Notes under the pieces: generated by a model | Databases searched by the model: none | Told to the model about the DNA's origin: nothing | Seen by the model: only the letters and a program-made list of their open reading frames with translations | DNA from: Desulfurococcales archaeon | Lineage (GTDB): Archaea; Thermoproteota; Thermoprotei_A; Sulfolobales; Ignisphaeraceae | Direction: 5' to 3' | DNA: 5,066 nt | NCBI GenBank assembly: GCA_027066265.1 | Contig: JAMOOB010000505.1 | Span: 1 to 5,066 of the forward strand | Made by a program: the position numbers and the translations under genes | Shown: positions 1 through 4,974 of the stretch, piece after piece | Numbering within the stretch: the stretch's first letter is position 1 | How the letters are laid out: each line of letters opens with the position of its first letter

Positions 1-858
1 GATTACGATGGTTGTTCTCAGTGGTTTTCCGGCTACGAGGTTCGTATACATGTGTATGAATATGTGGAGGAGGTCCGGCGTATGGATGTAGGGTAGGGCT
101 GTTCTCCACAGGTTGTACTCTATCGATGTGTCTCTGCTCAGCAGGTCTATCACCATCGTGTAGGTGTAGGGATCTTCCCTAGGTTGGTTTAGGTAGGCTG
201 CGAGCTGTGCTACGCATTCCTCTAGCAACCTCACGTAGATCTCTTTCCCGTAGAGATCGTAGGTAGCTCCATCGCTTAGGCTCCACGTAACTGCGTGGCT
301 AAGTTCGTGGGATACGATGCTCCTCATAACGTACCTAAACACCTTCTCCACATCGATGCCTAGCCTAGGAGCGATCCTTTCGCTTGCTTCCCAAACTCTC
401 TCCGGCGCGATGAAGATGGCTGGAAGCTCTACGTCGAGATCCGTAGCTCTTCGAGCAACGAAGCAGCCGAGAGCCTTGATATAGCTACTCAACGAATCCA
501 GCTCTCTGAACAACCTATCTAGGTTCTCGATGCTTGGATGTTCTAGGAATAGCGAGGTAAGCTCCCTAACACGACCAAGCCTATCCATGGAGATGGCACG
601 GCATCGCTCGGGTGGACATACCCTATCCATGGTCTCGGGAGATACGAGGTATATCCTGATACCGGGAACGAGGTTGTATAGCCACGAGTTTCCCAAACAG
701 AACGCTTCGATATCCCTCCCGATCTTCATCGATGTATCTAGCGGGATCATCGACATGGAGACACCGAGAAGATTCATTTGGAGAGGGTTTATATCCACCG
801 AACACGGATATACATACACGAAACACGTGTACAAAACATCATCGAGTCCATGGAGCAC
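1..858 (-). CDS. Putative zinc metalloprotease (HELSH motif), 3'-truncated by the window edge
   Basis: The minus frame is open from an in-frame stop at 883-885 to the window edge, so the C-terminus is missing; 286 residues are visible from a GTG at 858. The main evidence is an HExxH zinc site, HELSH at about residues 184-188, in the context SIVSHELSHAVTW. It is followed 25-26 residues later by LLEECVAQLAAYL, whose E213 or E214 is well placed as the third zinc ligand of a gluzincin-type peptidase; H184 and H188 would be ligands and E185 the catalytic base. The roughly 175 residues before the motif have no family I recognise. I see no clear signal peptide or membrane segment, so it is probably cytoplasmic. 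The start is uncertain: GTG at 858 gives the longest protein but has no obvious ribosome site; GTG at 819 or 798, TTG at 834 and ATG at 777 are alternatives. It lies downstream of the 215-residue gene on the same strand. Substrate unknown; protease role inferred from the motif. Confidence 0.7.
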   Translation of the reverse strand, partial: MLHGLDDVLYTCFVYVYPCSVDINPLQMNLLGVSMSMIPLDTSMKIGRDIEAFCLGNSWLYNLVPGIRIYLVSPETMDRVCPPERCRAISMDRLGRVRELTSLFLEHPSIENLDRLFRELDSLSSYIKALGCFVARRATDLDVELPAIFIAPERVWEASERIAPRLGIDVEKVFRYVMRSIVSHELSHAVTWSLSDGATYDLYGKEIYVRLLEECVAQLAAYLNQPREDPYTYTMVIDLLSRDTSIEYNLWRTALPYIHTPDLLHIFIHMYTNLVAGKPLRTTIVI

Positions 859-963
859 GTGGATAGCAATGCTTAGACCGATCTACGTAGGCTAGGCAAC
901 GTTCTATCGGGTAGCGAGGGCCATGTATCGATACACGTTTCGGAGCGTGGAGTACTCGGTAGC
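859..963. other. Intergenic gap between the orphan gene and the metalloprotease
   Basis: About 105 bases separate two genes on the same strand. I see no convincing TATA box about 27-34 bases before the GTG at 858, no hairpin followed by a T run, and stops in the metalloprotease frame (883-885 and 892-894). The metalloprotease may therefore be read from the upstream operon, but an unrecognised promoter or a wrongly placed start is possible. Confidence 0.4.
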
Positions 964-1611
964 TCACGGCAATGTATTGCATCTAGACCTAGTCACCACC
1001 ACGCTTCTACCCCTCATTCGCAGGAGGTTTTCTATGAGATCCTTGTTCTCGAGATCTCTACACAGCTCTCCATGTTTTTCACGCGTAACGAACTCTATGC
1101 TAACCACGGTACGTTCTCCGAGACCTAGCTTCTCTATGCATAGAATTACGTACCTAACCACATCCTCATCGATCTTATACCCTCTATTCTTGTAGAACTT
1201 CACGATGTTCTCTGCTTCCCTAGGAGCTCGGATCTCCTTCAACACCACGTAGCGATCAACTTCAGCAACGCATCGACGTAGTTGCGAGCTCTGGAACGCG
1301 AACGCAATCGCTTCTTGACCAACGTATTTCGACCCAAGTACGGTGCTACGTATTTCGTTGAACCTCCTCTGCTTGATTAGGTCTCGAAGCTCTTCGATAA
1401 CCCTCTCGACGAATGATAGAACGGATTGGAACAGGTGGCTCGTTCCTTCGTCGGTGAGCGGAACGACTACGAAGAGCGTGATCCCGTTGATCAGCGCCTC
1501 AACGACCTTCTTCGCAAGCTTCGTACGTAGATACGTAGCGAGTCTCTCGGAGATCTCCTCCTTGCTGAGACCGTACCCAACGTTAGCAACGTCAACGATC
1601 ACGAGCTCCAT
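964..1611 (-). CDS. Conserved-looking hypothetical protein, 215 aa, family not recognised
   Basis: This is an intact ATG-initiated frame of 215 residues with archaeal-like composition, rich in charged and branched residues. I cannot assign a family. The N-terminus is a hydrophobic strand followed by Asp-Val-Ala-Asn-Val (residues 7-11, within LVIVDVANVGYG), which superficially resembles the 'IDGANV' strand of NYN/PIN-like nucleases. A second strand (LFVVVP, about 46-51) follows an alpha-helical stretch, but no clear second acidic cluster is visible, so nuclease activity is only a weak hypothesis. The middle (about 55-125) is helical; the C-terminal third contains another alternating hydrophobic stretch. 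No membrane segment or signal peptide is apparent. It starts 22 bases after the ATPase stop on the same strand, so co-transcription and a shared role with the ATPase are likely. No strong ribosome site precedes the ATG (GGGATC lies close to it). Confidence 0.75.
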   Translation of the reverse strand: MELVIVDVANVGYGLSKEEISERLATYLRTKLAKKVVEALINGITLFVVVPLTDEGTSHLFQSVLSFVERVIEELRDLIKQRRFNEIRSTVLGSKYVGQEAIAFAFQSSQLRRCVAEVDRYVVLKEIRAPREAENIVKFYKNRGYKIDEDVVRYVILCIEKLGLGERTVVSIEFVTREKHGELCRDLENKDLIENLLRMRGRSVVVTRSRCNTLP

Positions 1612-1633
1612 ACAGATCCCGTGGAGCAGAGCA

Positions 1634-2836
1634 CTAGATGGATGCGGTGTCTACGAGCATCGACATGTAGTCCTTTAGGTACTTCGGGGTCTCGATGCCT
1701 AGCCTAGGATCTACCTCTAGCCTTCGAACGATTCCCTCGGGAAGAAGTTCGTATGCAGCTACGTACTCGCTAACCCGGGATCCGAAGAGATCCCTAACAG
1801 CTGCGGATACGAGGGTTAGGGTATCGATGTTGTGCACCGATACTAGGAGGTACGTATCGTTCCTCTCCTTAGCGTAGCTAAGCACAGCGTTGAGGAGGTA
1901 CCTAGTTATCGGCGGCGTTGAGTGCATCTCTACGTGGTCTAGAAGCACGATCTTGATCCCTGGATAACGATCCACGAAGCTCGCTATCGGTAGCAACACC
2001 ATCCACAGATTCGCGATCGCTTCCGGAGCTCTCTCCACATCGATTCTGTACCCCGTTGGATGCTCGTAGACTGCCTTAGCTAGGTAGATACCACCGCTCT
2101 CGCTCTCAACAACGTTGAGACGACCGAGCCCAAGACCTTCGAGAATCCTACTCACACGAGCACCTACGTCGCGAACGGTATCCCAAGCGAGATGACACGC
2201 AATAATCTCTAGGCTTAGCTCCAGAACGTTCCTAGGTATCTGTCGAAACAATCGCAGAGCTTCGGACGATAACCTTCGCTGAACTGCCTCAACGAGGTTG
2301 CGGAGTTCATCAACGTTCCTCTCGATAACCACTCGCTCGAACTGTTCTAAGAACGTAATGGTATGGTAAGCGATTCCTAGCAGGATCTCCCTGAGTACTT
2401 GGAACACGAATGTGTAGAGGTACCGATGCGCAACCAGCCTATCCTCGGATAGCAGAAGCGTATAGAGACCCTGAGCGCTGTGTAGAAGCGTTGTCTCGGT
2501 ACATACGAAGGGTTCCCGCTGATTCACAGAGTACGCAACCTCTAACCTGTTGCCATCCACCTCTAACGAGATCCGTGCATAGCCTGCCGAGTGCCTAGGT
2601 ATCTCTATGAACATCGATCTCGATACCGATAGCAAAGCATCGACGTAGTCCTTACCGCTACGACTACCCTTAAGTCTGCAATCGTTCAGAGCACGAATCA
2701 GAGCATAGACGAGCTTAAGAAGATAGCTCTTCCCAGACCCAGATGCACCACACACGACAGCGATCTTAGGTACCTCGATACGTAGCTCCCTAAACGGACC
2801 AACATTGCAGCCCTCGATAACGATCACGGAACGCAC
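1634..2836 (-). CDS. SMC/OLD-like P-loop ATPase (AAA_15/AAA_21 type), 400 aa
   Basis: The N-terminus has the arrangement of ABC/SMC-type ATPases of the AAA_15/AAA_21 group: a first strand, then Walker A GASGSGKS at residues 30-37. A long helical insertion (about 115-240) separates the halves. APEAIANLWMVLLPIA (about 270-285) sits where the signature helix should be. Walker B is KIVLLD ending at D300, followed by HVEMHSTPP (301-309), which aligns with the family pattern DExExHLHP. LVSVHN (331-336) supplies the switch histidine H335. Such proteins bind ATP and dimerise, often moving or sensing nucleic acid or controlling a partner enzyme. One oddity: the residue after D300, normally the catalytic Glu, is His301; E303 and H305 are kept. 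The start is GTG (minus strand 2836), with GATGGG just before it and a TATA-like box about 30 bases upstream. First gene of the minus-strand cluster, 22 bases before the orphan gene. Fold is clear; biological role unknown. Confidence 0.85.
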   Translation of the reverse strand: MRSVIVIEGCNVGPFRELRIEVPKIAVVCGASGSGKSYLLKLVYALIRALNDCRLKGSRSGKDYVDALLSVSRSMFIEIPRHSAGYARISLEVDGNRLEVAYSVNQREPFVCTETTLLHSAQGLYTLLLSEDRLVAHRYLYTFVFQVLREILLGIAYHTITFLEQFERVVIERNVDELRNLVEAVQRRLSSEALRLFRQIPRNVLELSLEIIACHLAWDTVRDVGARVSRILEGLGLGRLNVVESESGGIYLAKAVYEHPTGYRIDVERAPEAIANLWMVLLPIASFVDRYPGIKIVLLDHVEMHSTPPITRYLLNAVLSYAKERNDTYLLVSVHNIDTLTLVSAAVRDLFGSRVSEYVAAYELLPEGIVRRLEVDPRLGIETPKYLKDYMSMLVDTASI

Positions 2837-2844
2837 CCCATCGA

Positions 2845-2856
2845 TGCTCTAGAGCA
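2845..2856. promoter_or_regulatory. 12-bp perfect palindrome in the ATPase promoter, possible operator
   Basis: TGCTCTAGAGCA reads the same on both strands. It lies 9 to 20 bases before the ATPase GTG, between the TATA-like box and the start codon, where a bound dimeric repressor would block initiation in an archaeal promoter. Position and symmetry are seen; operator function is inference, since about one perfect 12-bp palindrome is expected by chance in 5 kb. Confidence 0.35.
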
Positions 2857-2862
2857 AGCACG

Positions 2863-2870
2863 TAAATCTA
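2863..2870 (-). promoter_or_regulatory. Candidate TATA box for the ATPase operon
   Basis: On the minus strand this reads TAGATTTA, 27 to 34 bases before the GTG at 2836. That spacing would place transcription initiation at or very near the start codon, as in the leaderless or short-leader transcripts common for first genes of crenarchaeal operons. The match to the archaeal TATA consensus is moderate. Confidence 0.35.
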
Positions 2871-2898
2871 GCTACCGGCAATACACACAGAGCTCTGC

Positions 2899-3126
2899 TT
2901 AGCCACGGAACCACCTTTTCATCAACTTTTCGTTGATTCTCGACACGGTTGCTGATACTCGATGATCAGCGCCGCTCCTCTCATCACGTTTCAGGTACTC
3001 TACCCACTCATCACCGTCTCCAACCAGCGTAGCGAAGCTAATTACGTTACGGAGATCGAGATCCTTCATGAATGCAGAGGCGTGGTCGTGGGCATCGAGA
3101 TCCTTGATCGGGATAGGTCTCTGCAT
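2899..3126 (-). pseudogene. Probable remnant of a PIN-domain (VapC-like) protein, C-terminal part
   Basis: A 75-residue minus-strand frame contains DAHDHASAF (about residues 11-19) followed by DLRNVISFA (about 24-32). This resembles the C-terminal part of PIN-domain ribonucleases, where an 'acidic-Ala-x-His-x-Ala-x-Ala' helix leads into a strand of the type 'IVSFD' plus further acidic residues. The expected Asp after the last strand is Ala here (SFA), and the 90 or so N-terminal residues carrying the first two catalytic acids are absent; a stop lies at 3148-3150, just upstream. The last 25 residues look unlike a PIN domain. The best reading is a decayed toxin fragment. It may instead be a small expressed orphan protein or chance similarity, since the match is by eye and short. 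Confidence 0.35.
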
Positions 3127-3230
3127 GGAGTAGGCAATGCAAATACTTTAGTCGTTGCCCGTCAATGGTTTCGACAACCTCTTCACAGTCCTCGACTCTC
3201 TTTGGCGATGAGTGAATTGCTTGGTGGAAT

Positions 3231-3238
3231 GGTTTATC
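3231..3238 (+). promoter_or_regulatory. Candidate TATA box for the PaREP1 gene
   Basis: GGTTTATC contains a TTTAT core. Initiation about 25 bases downstream would fall near 3260, giving a short leader of roughly 13 bases that just includes the GGTGG ribosome site before the TTG at 3274. The consistent geometry supports the call; the element itself is short. Confidence 0.35.
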
Positions 3239-3262
3239 TCCTAGCGATGTGTATCTCTAGCT

Positions 3263-3267
3263 GGTGG
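3263..3267 (+). promoter_or_regulatory. Ribosome binding site deciding the PaREP1 start
   Basis: GGTGG matches the archaeal anti-Shine-Dalgarno complement and ends six bases before a TTG at 3274. This favours the TTG over the upstream in-frame ATG codons at 3247 and 2962, and over the GTG at 3292. Confidence 0.5.
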
Positions 3268-3273
3268 CTGTGT

Positions 3274-3756
3274 TTGGATCTAGTTGTCGTTGTGCGTGGT
3301 AGGATCGCTAAGCGTGTACGAGAAGAGGCGGAGAAGCTTGGAGTGAGCATCGATGAGTACCTTATCGAGTTGCTGAGCCAAGGTCTCGACCCGAAGGATA
3401 GAGCGTTGGAGTATATCGAGGTTGCGAAGGAGCTATTGAGAGAAGCTCGCGAAGAGCTTGACAAAGGTAACGTTAGGCAAGCAGCTGAGAAGGTTTGGGG
3501 TGCAGCAGCTCTAGCAATCAAGGCTTACGCCTACTGGAGGGAGGGGAGAAGACTATCTAGCCATGGAGAGCTCTGGGAATACAAGAGGAGGCTCGCCAAA
3601 GAATTGGGGAGGTGGATTAGCGATGCTTGGGCGCATGCAAACGCTATGCATACATGCTTCTACGAAGGGTGGTGTGCTAGAGAAGACGTTGAAGATGCGT
3701 TGAACCAGGTAGAGAAGCTAGTTAGAGAAATCGACTCCAAGATGCGTAGTTCCTAG
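3274..3756 (+). CDS. PaREP1 family (HEPN-like) protein, 160 aa
   Basis: From the TTG at 3274 the protein has 160 residues in two parts. Residues 1-38 (strand VVVVRGRIAKRV, then a helix ending near LIELLSQG) resemble the short N-terminal strand-helix-helix of archaeal PaREP1 proteins and ribbon-helix-helix antitoxins. Residues 42-155 form the helical PaREP1 domain: a helix with REAREELDKGN (about 56-66), then AAEKVWGAAALAIKAYA (70-86), the loop GRRLSSHGE, and later helices with WAHANAMH. This matches the family pattern in which the 'AAEKxWGAA' helix precedes 'LSSH'. R92 and H97 give an Rx4H spacing as in HEPN ribonucleases; the relation is inferred and activity is not shown. No nucleotidyltransferase partner is adjacent. 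PaREP1 genes are multicopy in crenarchaea and their function is not established. It is convergent with the eroded vapC. Confidence 0.88.
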   Translation: MDLVVVVRGRIAKRVREEAEKLGVSIDEYLIELLSQGLDPKDRALEYIEVAKELLREAREELDKGNVRQAAEKVWGAAALAIKAYAYWREGRRLSSHGELWEYKRRLAKELGRWISDAWAHANAMHTCFYEGWCAREDVEDALNQVEKLVREIDSKMRSS

Positions 3757-3762
3757 ATCTAG
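3753..3762. repeat. 10-bp palindrome at the PaREP1 stop codon
   Basis: CTAGATCTAG is perfectly symmetric and includes the TAG stop of the PaREP1 gene. It has no T run after it, so it is not a convincing terminator. In this CTAG-rich sequence it may be chance. Confidence 0.3.
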
Positions 3763-3855
3763 TCCTCGAGAAGGTGATAGAAAACTATTCATCGTTCTCT
3801 ACTCGAATTGCAGGTTCTCTAGGTAGTTCGGATCCCTTGCAGAGATCTCGATAAA

Positions 3856-3997
3856 TCACCAGCTTCCATCGAAGACATTCTTCGCTGGACAAATCTCTTT
3901 CCAGAAAGCGTTCAGCACTTCGTACATCGCTAGCTACCGAGCGTTGTTTTCCAACGAAGAAGCGTTGAATAGTGATGCCCTAAAGCGTATCGATCAT
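3856..3997 (-). pseudogene. Eroded vapC (PIN-domain toxin) remnant
   Basis: The minus strand has an ATG at 3997 overlapping the antitoxin stop as ATGA, the usual vapB-vapC junction. It reads only MIDTL before a TAG, which resembles the start of VapC ('MIxxDTS') cut short. Further on, in another frame, LAMYEVLNAFWKEI (about 3892-3933) closely resembles the middle PIN motif around the second catalytic acid ('YEVxNALxK'); that frame stops at 3856-3858. Between and after these pieces I find no continuous PIN frame, and the third acidic motif is not recognisable. The toxin is therefore broken by indels and deletion and cannot yield a normal VapC of about 130 residues. Order and overlap with the antitoxin support the identification; the exact fragment limits are uncertain. 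Confidence 0.6.
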
Positions 3998-4176
3998 CTT
4001 CCCTCCCTATCCTCTCTAACGTCTATCTTGCTCAGGATAGTGTTTACCTCGTCGAGTTTCTTCTTCAGCTCTTCAAGTCTATGTCCAGCGTTCGCTTCCT
4101 CCAATGCTTCTCTAAGTGTTTCAGAAACGTTTGTTCCTAATTGTTCGATTTCCTCCTTCAACTCTCTCCTAAGCAT
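3994..4176 (-). CDS. vapB: VapB-like antitoxin, 60 aa, possibly N-terminally disrupted
   Basis: The 60-residue frame has the helix-helix part of crenarchaeal VapB antitoxins: RRELKEEIEQLGTNVSETLR (residues 3-22, where the typical family text is 'xELKEEIxxLGINVSEVxR'), then a Glu/Lys-rich helix, and a tail ending REDREGR (54-60) like the conserved toxin-binding tail 'REDRESR'. Family members have a DNA-binding strand before the first helix; it is absent here because a TAG lies just upstream in frame (4183-4185). A strand-like piece, EDIRVPIG, is encoded from a GTG at 4207 in another frame, so an indel may have split the gene; the original start would then be 3 bases after the nuclease stop. 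The tail also seems shortened between LSKI and REDRE. The toxin downstream is eroded. Without a live VapC this antitoxin may be relic or act in trans. Confidence 0.65.
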   Translation of the reverse strand: MLRRELKEEIEQLGTNVSETLREALEEANAGHRLEELKKKLDEVNTILSKIDVREDREGR

Positions 4177-4210
4177 GGGTACCTATCGGAACACGTATAT
4201 CTTCCACGAT

Positions 4211-4621
4211 CTAGGTTTCTCGTGCTGCGATTTCGAGGATCTTCTCGACGATCTCTTCGAGTTCTCGATGGTTCTGATCCTCGGGGTGTAGAGCTATCAA
4301 CAGCTCGAAGTTGTGGTGTAGTCCGCTGTCGGTGAGGTTGATCGAGCCTAGGTAGATGGTGTCGTCGACGATGTATATCTTGGCGTGTAGATCGGGTATG
4401 TAACCAACAACGATTCCACACCTCTTCAAAGCATCGATGGTCTGGGGATCCGTGTTGGTATCCGTAACGATCTTTACCTCGACACCTCTCGCAGCAAGAG
4501 TGCAGAGAGCATCGATCACGGTTCCATGGATGTAGGGAACCACGGCAACGATTCTACGCCTAGCATTTCGAATAGCTTCCCACAGCAAACGACCAGCACC
4601 GTAACCAACAACGATCCTCAT
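4211..4621 (-). CDS. Single-HKD phospholipase-D-like protein, probable nuclease, 136 aa
   Basis: The catalytic HKD signature is complete: HAKIYIVD with His, Lys and Asp (H84, K86, D91 counted from the upstream ATG at 4636), then GSIN with G97, S98 and N100, and a conserved-looking Glu in HNFELL. Before it are the Rossmann-like elements RRRIVAVVPYI and VEVKIVTDTN, typical of the PLD fold. With only one HKD motif and under 145 residues it should work as a homodimer, like the Nuc and BfiI group, on a phosphodiester bond through a covalent histidine intermediate. DNA or RNA is the likeliest substrate; lipid is less likely without a signal peptide. I prefer the ATG at 4621 because GAGGT (4630-4634) sits eight bases before it; the ATG at 4636 would add MRFVV. 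It ends 3 to 34 bases before the VapB-like gene, suggesting one transcript. Confidence 0.85.
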   Translation of the reverse strand: MRIVVGYGAGRLLWEAIRNARRRIVAVVPYIHGTVIDALCTLAARGVEVKIVTDTNTDPQTIDALKRCGIVVGYIPDLHAKIYIVDDTIYLGSINLTDSGLHHNFELLIALHPEDQNHRELEEIVEKILEIAARET

Positions 4622-4629
4622 AACAACGA

Positions 4630-4634
4630 ACCTC
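4630..4634 (-). promoter_or_regulatory. Ribosome binding site deciding the PLD start
   Basis: The minus strand reads GAGGT, eight bases before the ATG at 4621 and overlapping the first codons of the alternative ATG at 4636. No comparable site precedes 4636. Confidence 0.45.
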
Positions 4635-4670
4635 ATTGCTACAGAATTTCATCGACGAGCTGCATCTCCC

Positions 4671-4680
4671 ATTCTTAAGA
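4671..4680 (-). promoter_or_regulatory. Candidate TATA box for the PLD-vapB transcript
   Basis: The minus strand reads TCTTAAGAAT. Initiation about 26 bases downstream would fall near 4650, leaving room for a leader that includes the GAGGT site. The match to the consensus is modest. Confidence 0.3.
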
Positions 4681-4682
4681 GC

Positions 4683-4696
4683 TACGAATAGTCGTA
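4683..4696. repeat. Short inverted repeat between hicA and the PLD gene
   Basis: TACGA, a 4-base spacer ATAG, then TCGTA gives a 5-bp inverted repeat just upstream of the candidate PLD promoter and after the hicA stop. It could be a weak hairpin at the end of hicBA or an operator half-site pair. It is short enough to be chance. Confidence 0.25.
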
Positions 4697-4737
4697 AAGA
4701 TGTTGATGTTATCGATCCCAGTTGACGAGGACTAATC

Positions 4738-4974
4738 CTAGCAATCCCTTTCCAGTAACTCGAAGTACTTCTCCCTCGTTAACCCTGCTTCCCGTATTAT
4801 CATCCTTACGAGACCGGGCTTAACCTTCTTACCGGGATGCACGGGTACGACAATCCTAATCCCTTGCTCGTTGAGTAGTATGATGTGTGAACCTCTCTGC
4901 CTAACTGGTTTGAACCCTACCTTGCTAAGGATCTTGATGAGTTTGTAGGGATCGATAGGGGTTATCTTAGGCAA
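4738..4974 (-). CDS. hicA: HicA-type mRNA interferase toxin, 78 aa
   Basis: The whole HicA/YcfA-like double-stranded-RNA-binding fold is present at normal family length: DPYKLIKILSKVGFKPVRQ (8-26), the catalytic-histidine strand RGSHIIL with H30, the strand GIRIVVPVHPGKKVKPG (38-54), and a final helix starting VRMIIREAGLTREKY. In this family the toxin cleaves mRNA through the conserved His and is held inactive by HicB. The start is TTG at 4974: the frame is closed by TGA at 4981-4983 and MPKITP fits the usual 'MPKLxP' beginning. It overlaps the upstream HicB stop by 8 bases, so translation is probably coupled and antitoxin is made first. All key residues are intact, so the toxin is presumably active. 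Confidence 0.92.
   Translation of the reverse strand: MPKITPIDPYKLIKILSKVGFKPVRQRGSHIILLNEQGIRIVVPVHPGKKVKPGLVRMIIREAGLTREKYFELLERDC

Larger units (their letters stand above)
2837..3273. other. Divergent intergenic region with no firm intact gene
   Basis: This stretch of about 437 bases separates the minus-strand ATPase from the plus-strand PaREP1 gene. It contains the ATPase promoter elements on the left, a likely PIN-domain remnant on the minus strand in the middle, and the PaREP1 promoter and ribosome site on the right. The PaREP1 reading frame is open leftwards to an ATG at 2962, but that extension has no family resemblance and runs antisense to the PIN-like remnant, so I treat it as non-coding. 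No RNA gene or repeat was recognised. Confidence 0.5.

Noticed and set aside
623..826. Second minus-strand open frame of 67 codons
   Set aside because: It is out of frame inside the metalloprotease gene and shows no motif.
530..895. Plus-strand open frame of 121 codons
   Set aside because: It is antisense to the metalloprotease frame, which carries the HELSH motif, and its translation is Ser/Arg-rich with no family likeness.
923..1195. Plus-strand open frame of 90 codons
   Set aside because: Antisense to the end of the 215-residue gene; low-complexity Ser/Arg translation.
1343..1678. Plus-strand open frame of 111 codons
   Set aside because: Antisense to the start of the 215-residue gene and the end of the ATPase gene; no motif.
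2962..3273. N-terminal extension of the PaREP1 gene back to an ATG
   Set aside because: The extension has no PaREP1-like sequence, precedes the likely promoter and the GGTGG site, and is antisense to the PIN-like remnant.
3234..3521. Minus-strand open frame inside the PaREP1 gene
   Set aside because: Shadow of the plus-strand gene; Ser/Ala-rich with no domain.
3768..3790. Possible terminator hairpin (GATAG, AAAA, CTATT) after the PaREP1 gene
   Set aside because: The stem is about four pairs plus a wobble and is not followed by a T run on either strand.
3944..4335. Plus-strand open frames of 115 and 64 codons
   Set aside because: Antisense to the VapB-like antitoxin and the end of the PLD gene, both of which have clear family motifs.
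4158..4421. Minus-strand open frame of 87 codons rich in Arg
   Set aside because: Overlaps the PLD gene in another frame, and the HKD motif is in the PLD frame.
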